A stretch of DNA of 55,851 nt from Candidatus Omnitrophota bacterium (GCA_903908245.1 CAIVRE010000023.1:1-55851), one strand, 5' to 3'; counted from the stretch's first letter, positions 1 through 8,769 are shown. The notes: a model not told the origin generated them from the letters alone. A program made the numbers and translations.

Positions 1-2370
1 CCATTTTACCCAAACCAGGATCAAATCTGCAAACTCAATTTTTCCCCAACATGTCCAATCGATGCTGACGCTCTACAGTCCGCGGTCTCCGCGCTGGCCG
101 CCATACCATTGGCGGCGGGAGAATCTTTTGACCCGACATCCACGTGGAGTGTCGTGGCTATTCTTTCTATCGGAGTTCCGGCGCTGGTTATGACTATGAG
201 ATATTGGACGATACAGCATTTCAAGTCGGTCCTACGGAAAACACAGGACCCGAAGGTTTTTTTCAAGGCGGCGGAGTCGTTGCGCTCTTTTGTGAAAGAA
301 GATGTTTGGCGTGATGAACTTCTGGCGCGTTATATGGATATGAACCCCGGGATCCGCGCGGCGGAGCGTGAGCTGTTTTCCAGGTTCGGTCAGATCGATC
401 CTTTATTTCGCTGGCTGGAGAGCAGGAATATCTTTGAGCAATTAAGACATCCCAATGCTCAGGTCCGGGATGGCGCAAAAGCCCTGATGGGGCAATTTCC
501 GTTCACTCCTCTGGAACGGGCCGAGGTCTGTCTTTTAGTGCTGGAAAGGGAATTGGGCCGGGATGTCCCTGCTTCTTTGAATATTGTCCAGGAGAATCTG
601 GCGGATCTTATTTCTTTCAGGAAGAAGGCCCGTTCCGCTTCAGTGGCCATGAATTCCCGGGAGAGGGCTTCGGCCGATTTTTTTGATCAGAAAATGATCT
701 ATATTCTTTCCAGGGTTTTGGGATGGGGGCCGGAGGCGTCTTTCCCTCTTGCCGTCAGCGGGCTTGATGAATTGGCCCCTGGGATGGAAAAGCATATCGA
801 TCTTTACCGTGATATCATTGAATCTTCGCCGAGATCGAAAGTCCGGATGGAGGTCTTTCAGCGCCTTCCGCTTCAAATGCAGAAAGAAATGGGAGACAGG
901 CTTTGGGACCGTTTCCGGGAGCCGCATATGTTCTTTGATGTATCGGTGCGGTTTTTCCTTGATACGGGCCTGGTCGGCCAGGGGCTTTTAACAGCCCGTG
1001 TTCTTGAGATCCTTAAGAAAAATCATTATATGCAGGATCCTCTTCGGGCTCCGCATATCCGGGCGCTTGAGACCCTTGGAGTGAAAGGTTTTTCGCAGGG
1101 CATGAGCCAGCGCCAGTTTGAGCAGGTCATTGATCAGGTCATGGCTTCTCAGCCGGACCGCGCCATGAGCCTTTCCGCTCTTTCTGTCCTGGCCGCGGCT
1201 CCCGTAGATCCGTCGGTGATCGATACGCTGGTGAACAGTCCTGTTGCCTGGGTTGTTGTGGGAGGGGTTGTTCTCGGCGCCTCTGTCGGCAGCGCTTTGC
1301 TGGTCCGGTACTGGAATATCCGGAAGCGTCAGCAACTGTTGTCCCGTGTTCATACCGGCAGCATGCCTTCTCGTATTGACGCGCTTATTGAATACAAAGG
1401 AAAAGTTCAGGAAGGTGCGGCCTATTATGAGTTTCTGGGGCTATTGAACGATCCATCGGCTGTTTTTATTTCCAGCGACCAGGAACGCCTGGAACAAGCC
1501 GGGTTTTCTTTCGGGAGATGGCTGGGTTATGACATGCCGGTCATGCTGATATCGACGGATAGCGAGGTCCGGGAACAGGCCAGGGGCCTTTTAAAGAACA
1601 AGGTTTCGCTGCTTGAGCAGGGGCTTGTACGGATCAGGGCGATCCATCGGGAGTATATGCGTCTTTCGAATACGAGGTATACGTATCGCACCAATGATAT
1701 TATCCTTGAGCTGGTTGATGACCTGTTAAGTGGCCGCAAGATCTTTCAGAATGCGGCCCTGGATCTGGAATTTGAAAAGGTCCTGCTGGAGCTGTTCCCT
1801 GTCGGGGATCTGCGTTCCATGCTCAAGATCAGGGACGCCCTGGTTGAACTGCGCCTGGGAAAGGACACATCCGATGCCAGCAGGACAGTGGTCCTGGGAA
1901 GGGTCAATGCGGAGCTTGGCGGCAAATTCCTGGAAAGGCTCAAACAGCCGTTGCCGGTCATGAACGTGAAGGATGTTGTTGTGTTCTTGTTGAATGTTAA
2001 CATTGGGAATCGGACCTTGATCCTTACGGATGTCATCAGCGTGCTGAGAAAACAGGGGCCTCAGATGGACGCATCTTTGAGAAAGAATTACAGCGATGCT
2101 TTGACGGCGTTGGGTTTGCCCGAGAAGGAGCAATGGCTGCAGGCGCCTTTGCTGGCGAAACCGGACGGGGACCGTCCGGATCCGTCCCAGGATATCAATG
2201 GTGGTATCGATGTCAGCGGCCTGAACGTTGAGCGTTCGGGGAAAGGTGTCGACGTTGTTTTTGATCCCGCCATGTTGACGGGATTTGCCAATGGCACGTT
2301 CAATGGGTTCACCCCCGTTATCGTTGGTTTTACTCCTGCCGGTAATATTCTTTCCGCGTTAGGGTTATGA
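1..2370 (+). CDS. C-terminal part of a long modular exported-type protein (5'-truncated by window edge)
   Basis: The reading frame is open from base 1 with no stop, so the TTG at 109 is probably not the real start and the gene most likely begins upstream. The 789 visible residues contain two hydrophobic segments (about bases 139-207 and 1240-1317). Each is followed by RYW and, exactly 70 codons after it, by RWL, with the two copies 1107 bases apart; this points to an internal duplication of about 369 residues. The rest is mostly helical with no enzyme motif I recognise. The last 60 residues carry the tail GGIDVSG...TPVIVGFTP, which also ends the three giant proteins at 16777-34214. I infer it is a fourth member whose N-terminal module lies outside the window. 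Function unknown. Confidence 0.75.
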   Translation, partial: PFYPNQDQICKLNFSPTCPIDADALQSAVSALAAIPLAAGESFDPTSTWSVVAILSIGVPALVMTMRYWTIQHFKSVLRKTQDPKVFFKAAESLRSFVKEDVWRDELLARYMDMNPGIRAAERELFSRFGQIDPLFRWLESRNIFEQLRHPNAQVRDGAKALMGQFPFTPLERAEVCLLVLERELGRDVPASLNIVQENLADLISFRKKARSASVAMNSRERASADFFDQKMIYILSRVLGWGPEASFPLAVSGLDELAPGMEKHIDLYRDIIESSPRSKVRMEVFQRLPLQMQKEMGDRLWDRFREPHMFFDVSVRFFLDTGLVGQGLLTARVLEILKKNHYMQDPLRAPHIRALETLGVKGFSQGMSQRQFEQVIDQVMASQPDRAMSLSALSVLAAAPVDPSVIDTLVNSPVAWVVVGGVVLGASVGSALLVRYWNIRKRQQLLSRVHTGSMPSRIDALIEYKGKVQEGAAYYEFLGLLNDPSAVFISSDQERLEQAGFSFGRWLGYDMPVMLISTDSEVREQARGLLKNKVSLLEQGLVRIRAIHREYMRLSNTRYTYRTNDIILELVDDLLSGRKIFQNAALDLEFEKVLLELFPVGDLRSMLKIRDALVELRLGKDTSDASRTVVLGRVNAELGGKFLERLKQPLPVMNVKDVVVFLLNVNIGNRTLILTDVISVLRKQGPQMDASLRKNYSDALTALGLPEKEQWLQAPLLAKPDGDRPDPSQDINGGIDVSGLNVERSGKGVDVVFDPAMLTGFANGTFNGFTPVIVGFTPAGNILSALGL

Positions 2371-2398
2371 TCCAAGGAAAGAGGGCGGATTGTCTTGA

Positions 2399-2428
2399 TT
2401 GCACAAGGCCGGCAGGCAAGGTTATAAT
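2399..2428 (+). promoter_or_regulatory. Possible promoter for the hemerythrin gene
   Basis: A perfect TATAAT at 2423-2428 lies 18 bases after TTGCAC (2399-2404), a poor match to the -35 consensus. It is in the gap between the left-edge gene and the hemerythrin gene. Only the -10 is convincing. Confidence 0.35.
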
Positions 2429-2472
2429 ATTTAGAAATGTTGTTCGGGCGAGACCTTAAAAGGACGGTGCGA

Positions 2473-2880
2473 ATGCTTTTCGAATGGTCACCAAAATTCA
2501 TCCTTGGGGTTAAAGCCATTGATGACCAGCATCGCAAGCTGGTGGTTATTCTTAATCAGCTCGATGATCTCATCAAGAACGGCGCGCCACAAAGTGACAG
2601 CTGGGTGAGTATTTTCAATGAATTGCTGGAGTATGCGCAGTATCATTTCAAGACCGAGGAGGAATTGATGTTCGACCATTCTTTCGGTGGCCTTCAGGAC
2701 CATATCAAGGAACATGCTTTTTTCAGGTCCAAGATCACATCCCTGAAGAAAGGGCTGGATGCCAATGATCTGCATGCTATCGACGAGCTATTGTATTTCC
2801 TGATGGTATGGTTGCAGAACCATATCCTGGTCGTCGACAGGCGCTGTTGTGTTTTTCTTAATCAAGAAGGAGTGGTGTGA
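2473..2880 (+). CDS. Bacteriohemerythrin
   Basis: This 135-residue protein has the full bacterial hemerythrin pattern: an N-terminal FEW..K..LGV..IDDQH, then YHFKTEEELM, DHIKEHAFF and WLQNHILVVD. The His, Glu and Asp ligands of the di-iron oxygen-binding site are all visible. Length is normal for a single-domain member. An ATG exists 12 codons upstream (2437), but 2473 is preferred because AGGACGG precedes it and family members start close to the W. The family binds O2 reversibly and may act as an oxygen scavenger or sensor; in a cell with [FeFe] hydrogenase, O2 protection is a reasonable inference. Its stop overlaps the GTG start of the next gene. Confidence 0.9.
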   Translation: MLFEWSPKFILGVKAIDDQHRKLVVILNQLDDLIKNGAPQSDSWVSIFNELLEYAQYHFKTEEELMFDHSFGGLQDHIKEHAFFRSKITSLKKGLDANDLHAIDELLYFLMVWLQNHILVVDRRCCVFLNQEGVV

Positions 2881-3236
2881 AGAAATTGTCCTGGGTTGCA
2901 ATTGTGCTGATCATCGCTGTAGGGGGCATTCATATCGTCGGTGCGCCGGACTGTTTTAAGGAAGCCGCGTACAAGGGCTGGCTGTTCTATGCGAATGGGT
3001 TTGGCGCTATGGCTGCGGCTTACGGGATCTTCCGCCGGCAGGAATGGGGATGGTGCCTTGGGCTGATGGTCGCGGCAGGGTCTTTCCTGGGTTATGTCGC
3101 CAGCCGTACGGTCGGGCTTCCTCTTATTCCGGCGGAACCGGAGGCCTGGTTCGAACCTCTGGGCATTTCTTCGCTGATCGCGGAAGGCGCTTTCATCGCG
3201 CTCTTTTGGGCGCGATCGCTCAAAAGAATTGAATGA
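2877..3236 (+). CDS. Small four-helix membrane protein of unknown function
   Basis: A 119-residue hydrophobic protein with about four predicted membrane segments (residues 5-22, 37-52, 57-76 and 93-112). It starts with GTG overlapping the hemerythrin stop (GTGA), with AAGGAG just upstream, so it is translationally coupled to that gene. No catalytic motif is visible. Its role is unknown; coupling to a di-iron O2-binding protein suggests a shared role, but this is only context. Confidence 0.7.
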   Translation: MKKLSWVAIVLIIAVGGIHIVGAPDCFKEAAYKGWLFYANGFGAMAAAYGIFRRQEWGWCLGLMVAAGSFLGYVASRTVGLPLIPAEPEAWFEPLGISSLIAEGAFIALFWARSLKRIE

Positions 3237-3342
3237 CCTTTCCTGCTTTAAGAGTTATAATCTCCGATCGTTGAAATGTTCCAGATCCTTTTACGACAAA
3301 TCAAAGTCTAACGTGGTTAGAAACAACAAACGGGAGGGCTTT

Positions 3343-4056
3343 ATGTTAAAAAAAGTTTTTTTGGTAACAAGTCTGTTTTTGGTTGCGGCTTTGGGCAGTG
3401 CCCAGGCAGCGGAGGACAAGTTCCTGCAGCTGTCTGTTTTTGAGCCGGTTCAGATGGTCCCCAAGGAAGAGTCTATCGGCGGTCTTCGTCTTAACCTCTT
3501 TTATACCAGAAACGTGAATATGACAGGGTTAAGCTACAGTGTTTTTGGTGTGAACCGTACGACCGGCGATGTGAAGGGTGTGGAACTTGGCCTTGGGAAC
3601 TGGACGGATGGCTCTTTTTATGGTTGGCAGCCTGGGCTGTTGAGCCGTACCGGCAAGCGTTTCGTGGGTTGGCAGGGTGGTATCGCGGCGGTCACGGAGG
3701 GAGACTTCACCGGGTTGCAATCCGGTCTTGTGGCTTATACGGAAGGTTTTTTCCATGGCTGGCAGGCGGGTTGGGTGAATTATACGGCCGGGCGTTTTGT
3801 GGGCTTGCAGAGCGGCCTGGTGAATGTTTCCAAGGGGGAGTTCAGCGGAGTGGCGCTGGGTGTGGCGAATTATGCCGACGGGTCTGTCAAGGGTTTCCAG
3901 GGTGGCGTGGTGAATTATGCCGCGGAAATGCATGGTTTTCAGCTGGGGTTATTTAATGTATCAAAATCGCTGGATGGTCTTCAGATCGGTTTCGGGAACT
4001 ATAATGGCAGCAAAGAACCGTTTGAATTCCTGCCTATTGTGAATTGGAAATTTTAA
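3343..4056 (+). CDS. Exported surface-repeat protein (LA_2272-like Gly/Trp repeats)
   Basis: The product is 237 residues with a clear signal peptide (MLKKVFLVTSLFLVAALGS, cleavage near AQA-AE). ATG 3343 is chosen over the in-frame ATG at 3229 because GGGAGG lies five bases upstream and the signal peptide follows directly. Residues about 75-225 consist of roughly 21-residue repeats of the type G.F.GWQ.G.V..T.G.F.G with alternating small and aromatic residues, likely stacked beta-hairpins or a small outer-membrane barrel. The repeats resemble those in leptospiral LA_2272-type surface proteins, which are functionally uncharacterised. A strong terminator follows. Confidence 0.7.
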   Translation: MLKKVFLVTSLFLVAALGSAQAAEDKFLQLSVFEPVQMVPKEESIGGLRLNLFYTRNVNMTGLSYSVFGVNRTTGDVKGVELGLGNWTDGSFYGWQPGLLSRTGKRFVGWQGGIAAVTEGDFTGLQSGLVAYTEGFFHGWQAGWVNYTAGRFVGLQSGLVNVSKGEFSGVALGVANYADGSVKGFQGGVVNYAAEMHGFQLGLFNVSKSLDGLQIGFGNYNGSKEPFEFLPIVNWKF

Positions 4057-4084
4057 GTTATTTGTTTTGGGTTGGATTTATACA

Positions 4085-4127
4085 CCCCTGCTATTCCCTT
4101 ATTAAGGAATAGCAGGGGATTTTTATT
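4085..4127 (+). terminator. Rho-independent terminator after the surface-repeat gene
   Basis: A 13-bp perfect stem (4085-4097 with 4106-4118) has an 8-base loop and is followed by ATTTTTATTTT. Confidence 0.9.
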
Positions 4128-4270
4128 TTAAAATTCCCTGACGGTTGAAATCGTGATATATTCCTTGGTTGTAGGGGGCGGTCCGGCGGGTCGCCGGTAT
4201 GAATATCAAGGAGGATCTTATGAGGGAACACCTGGAGAATTTTTTTAATTTCAGATGGGGGGAGTTTAAC

Positions 4271-5266
4271 ATGAATAAAGGCACAACATTCTTTCTGGGT
4301 ACGATCATTGCGGCATTGTTCTTTTTCTGGATGTTCGTTGGCATTGTTGATATCAAGCCTACCGAGGTTGGTGTCGAGATCGACAAGGTCCAGGGCAAGG
4401 TGATGGAAATGCCACGCCTGGTTGGTTATCATGTCTATAATAAAGTTTCGACGGATATTGTGGTCTATCATGTGGCGGCGCGCGCGTTCCCCGGCGACGT
4501 GATGAAAAGCGAGAATTCGGACAATTACAGCCTGGACCTCAAGACGAATGATGGCCAGAATATCCGTGTTGACCTGACCATTCTTTATGCTTTAAAGGGC
4601 AATGAAGTCCCGGCGCTGCACCAGGCGATCGGCCCGAATTATGAGGACCAGATCCTGTTGCCGCAGATCCGTTCGGAAGCGCGGATCACGATCGGAAGCT
4701 ATGCCGCCGAGGAGATCTACAGCGGCAAGGTCCGCGATGCCATCCAGAAAGAGATCGCGGTGCGCTTGCAGAGCGCGGTGGCCAAGTTCCCGGCGATCCA
4801 GATCCAGGATGCCCTGATCCGGCATTTTGCGTTCAGCAGGGAGTTCGAGAGCGCGATCGAGCAGAAGAAGCTCGCGGCCCAGCAGGTGGAGATCAACAAG
4901 AATCGCGCGCTGGCCCAGGAAGAAGAGGCCAAGCGTCAGGAGGCAGAGGCCCGCGGGAGCAAGCTCAAGGCGATTCAGGATGCCGAAGGGCGTGCTCAAT
5001 CCGCCAGGATCGAGGCGGATGCCGAGCGTTATAAGCTGGAGCAGGAAGCGGCGGGCAAGCTGGCGAATTACAAGGCGGATGCGGAAGGCAAGAAGCTTCA
5101 GGCGGACGCTTTGGGCGGCGGTCAGAATGTGGTCGCGCTCAAGTTCGCGGAAAATATCCCGGATAAATTCCGTGTCTTTGCTGTTCCGATAGGGCAGAAT
5201 TCCACGAGCCTGATGGACCTTAACGGCATCTTCAAGGGGATGTTCTCGGGAGAAGCTCAGAAATAA
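4271..5266 (+). CDS. SPFH/Band 7 (prohibitin-like) membrane protein
   Basis: A 331-residue protein with one N-terminal membrane anchor (residues about 7-27, TFFLGTIIAALFFFWMFVG). A Band 7 domain follows (VDIKPTEVGV ... LTILYAL ... EARITIGSYAAEEIYSG), then a long Ala/Glu/Lys/Gln-rich coiled coil (about residues 195-280). This is the prohibitin/HflK-type layout of proteins that form large membrane-bound ring scaffolds and regulate membrane proteases. Start choice is open: ATG 4220 has an ideal AAGGAGG five bases upstream, while ATG 4271 has GGGGGGAG and puts the anchor at the N-terminus as is usual. A 33-residue membrane peptide follows 23 bases later. Confidence 0.85.
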   Translation: MNKGTTFFLGTIIAALFFFWMFVGIVDIKPTEVGVEIDKVQGKVMEMPRLVGYHVYNKVSTDIVVYHVAARAFPGDVMKSENSDNYSLDLKTNDGQNIRVDLTILYALKGNEVPALHQAIGPNYEDQILLPQIRSEARITIGSYAAEEIYSGKVRDAIQKEIAVRLQSAVAKFPAIQIQDALIRHFAFSREFESAIEQKKLAAQQVEINKNRALAQEEEAKRQEAEARGSKLKAIQDAEGRAQSARIEADAERYKLEQEAAGKLANYKADAEGKKLQADALGGGQNVVALKFAENIPDKFRVFAVPIGQNSTSLMDLNGIFKGMFSGEAQK

Positions 5267-5289
5267 ACGGGTTATTCGAGGAGGTCGAT

Positions 5290-5391
5290 ATGGTAGCATT
5301 TTTGGAAACAGCGGTATTGGTGCAATCGCTTATTATCGGTTTTTTGCTTTTCAAGGTCCTGGAATTGCAGAAAAGCAAAGATGATAAATAG
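5290..5391 (+). CDS. 33-residue single-pass membrane peptide
   Basis: A short gene encodes MVAFLETAVLVQ..., a hydrophobic segment through residue 22 and a charged tail ending KSKDDK. GAGGAGG lies 6 bases before the ATG, a strong ribosome binding site, and the gene ends just before a terminator. It sits 23 bases after the SPFH gene and is probably co-transcribed with it. A role as small partner of the SPFH protein is inference from position. Confidence 0.6.
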   Translation: MVAFLETAVLVQSLIIGFLLFKVLELQKSKDDK

Positions 5392-5419
5392 GCGAAAGAG
5401 GTGTTAACCCGTGTTGATC

Positions 5420-5452
5420 AAAAGCCCTGGATGTTGAGTCCAGGGCTTTTTT
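5420..5452 (+). terminator. Rho-independent terminator after SPFH/small peptide operon
   Basis: Stem AAAAGCCCTGGA / TCCAGGGCTTTT with a 7-base loop, ending in a T run. Confidence 0.9.
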
Positions 5453-5467
5453 AGTCGGGAACGGTTC

Positions 5468-6208
5468 ATGACTTCGGGGAATGATATGGACGGAACGATG
5501 GTCTGGGACAGTCAGGGAATGCCGTGGTCGGTGGCTTTTGACGACCAGTATTTTTGCAAAGAATACGGGTATGAAGAGGCGCTTTATGTGGTCTGTCAGG
5601 GGAATAACCTCAAAGAGCGTTTTTCGTCGCTGGATTCGGCAGTCGACGGGGTATTCACCATTATTGAGACCGGATTCGGGACCGGCCTGGATTTCTGTTG
5701 TGCCTGGCAGTTGTGGGATGAGTGTGCGCCGCGTTCCTGGTCATTGCATTTCATATCGGTAGAGCTTTATCCTCTTTCGGCGGATCAGATCGTTCGCGCA
5801 TTGAGCTTGTGGCCCTGCCTTTCACCGCATAAAGAGGAATTGGCCGCGCAATATCGGCCGGGATCCGGGGGGATGGGGGATTTTTCCTTTGGATCGGGCC
5901 GGATCCGTCTGACGGTTATTTTTGATCATGTTATTCCGGCTTTGGCCGCGATCAAAGAACAGGGCCTTGCTCCGAACGGGGCGGATGCCTGGTCGCTGGA
6001 CGGGTTTGCGCCTTCCAAAAACCCTGAAATGTGGTCGGATGGCGTATTCTCGGGCATGGCCGCCCTGAGCCGCTGCGGCACGACGCTTGCGACTTTTACG
6101 GTGGCCGGATTTGTGCGCCGGGGGCTGGAGGCACAGGGATTTGAAGTTCAGAGGGTCCTTGGCCATGGCAGGAAGAAGAATGTACTGACCGGGCACTTCA
6201 AGGGATAG
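5468..6208 (+). CDS. mnmD: MnmC1/MnmD-like tRNA (mnm5s2U34) methyltransferase
   Basis: This 246-residue protein matches the methyltransferase half of MnmC. It shows the SAM-binding loop ETGFGTGLDF (about residues 74-83), the signature WSLDGFAPSKNPEMW (about 177-191) and a C-terminal FVRRGLEAQGF...GHGRKKNVLTG. The family methylates the aminomethyl group on wobble uridine 34 of certain tRNAs. The FAD oxidase half of the fused enterobacterial MnmC is absent, as in many bacteria that use a stand-alone form. No strong ribosome binding site precedes ATG 5468; ATG 5486 is an alternative. The next gene starts 7 bases after the stop. Confidence 0.85.
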   Translation: MTSGNDMDGTMVWDSQGMPWSVAFDDQYFCKEYGYEEALYVVCQGNNLKERFSSLDSAVDGVFTIIETGFGTGLDFCCAWQLWDECAPRSWSLHFISVELYPLSADQIVRALSLWPCLSPHKEELAAQYRPGSGGMGDFSFGSGRIRLTVIFDHVIPALAAIKEQGLAPNGADAWSLDGFAPSKNPEMWSDGVFSGMAALSRCGTTLATFTVAGFVRRGLEAQGFEVQRVLGHGRKKNVLTGHFKG

Positions 6209-6214
6209 GATCGC

Positions 6215-8131
6215 ATGAACCTTTTTTATTCGCATGAGGCCCGGACTTTTCAAAAGGCGTTCGGCTTGCTCTGCCGCTTTATCCTTCCCGCGCTGGTGAC
6301 GTATTATCTCCTGCATGTCGAATTGTTCGGTATCTACGATGTCAGGATCAGCGGTATCCGGGTTTATTCGACGTTGGCAATGTTTATTTTCGGGTTGGGG
6401 TTGACCCTGGCCTGGTCGTGGTTCTTTTCTGTGCTGGCAGACCTGTCGACCGGGCGGGAGCTGGTGATGAGGCTCGCATCGGCCAGGAGCGGAGTTGTTT
6501 TTTGGCCTTTGGTCATCGCGGCGATCCTGTTCCCGCAGGTGATCCATTTTTGTGTTTATGTCATCACAGGCAAGAATATCTTTTCAGTGGAACAGATAAG
6601 CATTGTCCTGATCCCGCTGATCAGTTGGTCCATCGCCGGGTTTGTTTTGCGCAGCAAGGCGTATATCGACAGGGATCAGTTGTTCCAGGTATCTGTTCTG
6701 GACTTTTTGATTCTGTGTATGGCCGTGCTGGCAGGGCTTGTGTTGGATCAGATGACGCATGTCATGGCTAAAGCCGGTTTTTTAAAAGCATGTGCGTCAT
6801 TCCTGATCGAGATCGTGAAGTTGTTTGTCCTGTATTATGTCTTTTTTGCTTTGGCGCGAAAGCCTGAAGAGGAAAAGACACCCGGTGTACCGCGACGGGA
6901 GCTTATCCTTGTTAATCCGCTCTTGGGCGGGCATTTTTTCGGGATAGCGTATGCGGTATTGCGGGCCTATCCGATGTTCTTTGCTTCGATCCGTGCATTC
7001 ACGCCGTCCGGATACCGGGTCTTTGAGCTTAACCGGGTTTTCTGGATCGAGGAGTACGCGCGCAAGGACGTGCTGGTTGCGATCAGCTGTTATTCGTCGA
7101 ATGCGGCCATCGCGTATTCGATCGCCAGGACATTCCGCGCGGCGGGGGCGAAAGTCGTCATGGGAGGGCCCCACGCGGGGCTGTTCCCTGAAGAGGCCCT
7201 GGAATTCTGCGACGCGGTCGTGATCGGCCCTGCGGAAGGGGCCTGGGAGAAGGTCCTGGAGGACTACGAGAAGGGTGCGCTGGCCGGTATCTATCAGGGG
7301 AGTTGTTCGGACAGGGACCTTGACCGGCTTCATGGGTATCTTTTGACGACGGCGCCGATGGTGGCGGCCGAGACCGTGATGGTCAGCCGCGGGTGCAAGT
7401 TCCGCTGTTATTTCTGCACGCATACATCGATCCTTGATACTCCGGCACGCTCTTTGGACGACGTGCTCGCTTTACTCAAATGCAGCCGCGGGGCAGGGGT
7501 CGTTTTTGCGGATTCCAATATTTTTATGGACCCGGTTTATGCCAAAGAGCTTTTCAGGCGAATGGTCCCGCTCAAGATCAAATGGGGCGCGTGCGCGAGC
7601 ATTGATATTGCCCGGGATGATGAAGCGATCGCCCTTTTGAAGCAGAGCGGTTGTTGCGAGCTGATGATCGGCTACGAGATCGCGCCTGGATCGGATGAGG
7701 CAAAGCGCAAGGGCAAATTCCTGCTGGCACAGGACTATTACGCGTTGTCCCGGAAATTGAAGAAAGCGGGGATCAAGATCAAGGCCCAGTTCATGTTCGG
7801 TTTTCCGTCGGATAATTGGCAGAGCCTCTGGCGTTTATGGAAGTTCTCTTTTAAACTTTGCCCTGATGTGTCCGGGATGTCATATATGTCCCCTATGCCC
7901 GGGTCATTGTATTACGACGATATTGTGCGCGAGGACCGGCTGATCAACCTCAACTGGAGCAGTTGCAGCGGGCATAAAATGATATGTTCGCATCCGTTAA
8001 TGGGGTCGCCGGCCATTCTTAAAGACGGATTTATGCTTATGCATTCCCTGTTTTTCTTTACAACATCCCGTTTTGGTTTTTATTGTCTGGCTTTGTTGCT
8101 GGCAGGGGTCTGGTGTTTGTTCCAGCTGTGA
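6215..8131 (+). CDS. Membrane-anchored B12-binding radical SAM protein
   Basis: A 638-residue fusion. Residues about 15-215 hold five or six membrane helices. Residues about 227-345 form a cobalamin-binding-type Rossmann domain (LILVNPLL..., VVMGGPHAGLFPEEAL, AVVIGPAEG). Residues about 385-600 form a radical SAM core with SRGCKFRCYFC, the CX3CX2C ligand set for the 4Fe-4S cluster. The classic DXHXXG cobalamin motif is not evident, as in many members of this class. Such enzymes often catalyse difficult methylations or rearrangements, but substrate cannot be read from sequence. It ends exactly where the minus-strand neighbour ends. Confidence 0.85.
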   Translation: MNLFYSHEARTFQKAFGLLCRFILPALVTYYLLHVELFGIYDVRISGIRVYSTLAMFIFGLGLTLAWSWFFSVLADLSTGRELVMRLASARSGVVFWPLVIAAILFPQVIHFCVYVITGKNIFSVEQISIVLIPLISWSIAGFVLRSKAYIDRDQLFQVSVLDFLILCMAVLAGLVLDQMTHVMAKAGFLKACASFLIEIVKLFVLYYVFFALARKPEEEKTPGVPRRELILVNPLLGGHFFGIAYAVLRAYPMFFASIRAFTPSGYRVFELNRVFWIEEYARKDVLVAISCYSSNAAIAYSIARTFRAAGAKVVMGGPHAGLFPEEALEFCDAVVIGPAEGAWEKVLEDYEKGALAGIYQGSCSDRDLDRLHGYLLTTAPMVAAETVMVSRGCKFRCYFCTHTSILDTPARSLDDVLALLKCSRGAGVVFADSNIFMDPVYAKELFRRMVPLKIKWGACASIDIARDDEAIALLKQSGCCELMIGYEIAPGSDEAKRKGKFLLAQDYYALSRKLKKAGIKIKAQFMFGFPSDNWQSLWRLWKFSFKLCPDVSGMSYMSPMPGSLYYDDIVREDRLINLNWSSCSGHKMICSHPLMGSPAILKDGFMLMHSLFFFTTSRFGFYCLALLLAGVWCLFQL

Positions 8132-8740
8132 TCAGCGCAGGCGCAGGAGGGCGCGCAGGATGCTGACCGGCCGGATAAAGAAAGGCCAGGCGAAGGTGAG
8201 GGTGAAGAGATACAGGATCGTCGTCCACGAGATATTGATGTAGACCAGGATGGCAACAGGATAAAGGATAATAAAGAAACGTTTTAAGGACCGTTCCAGC
8301 TTTCCGTTAAAGTCAACGAATGATGTAAGGCGATACCGCCGGCCGAGGTCTTCGCCGAACTGGAAAAAAGTTCCTTTGGGCGGGGCATCAGGGTATAATC
8401 CGGTCACAAGTTCTTTGGAGAGTTCTATTAAGAGTTGTTTTTTGACGGCTTCGTACCGGAGGAAAAGCCCGAACGCAAGCAGCCCTGTCATGAGCATGGG
8501 GCCGGAGCGATACAGCAGGGCCGGAGCAATATTGGCCAGTGTTGCGGTCAGCGCCAGGAAGGACAGCCTGGCCTTGAAGTCGTGGCTTTTGTAGAGAGCG
8601 GAAGCTTTTGGCGAACAGCTGGCCAGCGGTTGACGGATATTCGCAGAGAGGCAAATATACCGCATCCAGAGTTCGGTGTTGATGTCGTTGCGGACGGTTT
8701 CGGATAATGAGCGTGGATTGACGAGGTCGGCTTTGATCAT
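8132..8740 (-). CDS. Membrane protein of unknown function
   Basis: A 202-residue minus-strand protein. The N-terminal 55 residues are soluble-like (ELWMRYICLSANIRQPLAS). Hydrophobic segments follow near residues 60-77 and 80-95, then a loop (LYPDAPPKGTFFQFGEDLGRRYR), then segments near 152-170 and 172-190. No family recognised. It converges with the radical SAM gene with no gap and diverges from the ligase gene with 29 bases between starts, so promoters for both must lie in or near that short space. Confidence 0.65.
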   Translation of the reverse strand: MIKADLVNPRSLSETVRNDINTELWMRYICLSANIRQPLASCSPKASALYKSHDFKARLSFLALTATLANIAPALLYRSGPMLMTGLLAFGLFLRYEAVKKQLLIELSKELVTGLYPDAPPKGTFFQFGEDLGRRYRLTSFVDFNGKLERSLKRFFIILYPVAILVYINISWTTILYLFTLTFAWPFFIRPVSILRALLRLR

Positions 8741-8769
8741 AAATGTTAAGTGTTATTCTAGCGTGAGAT

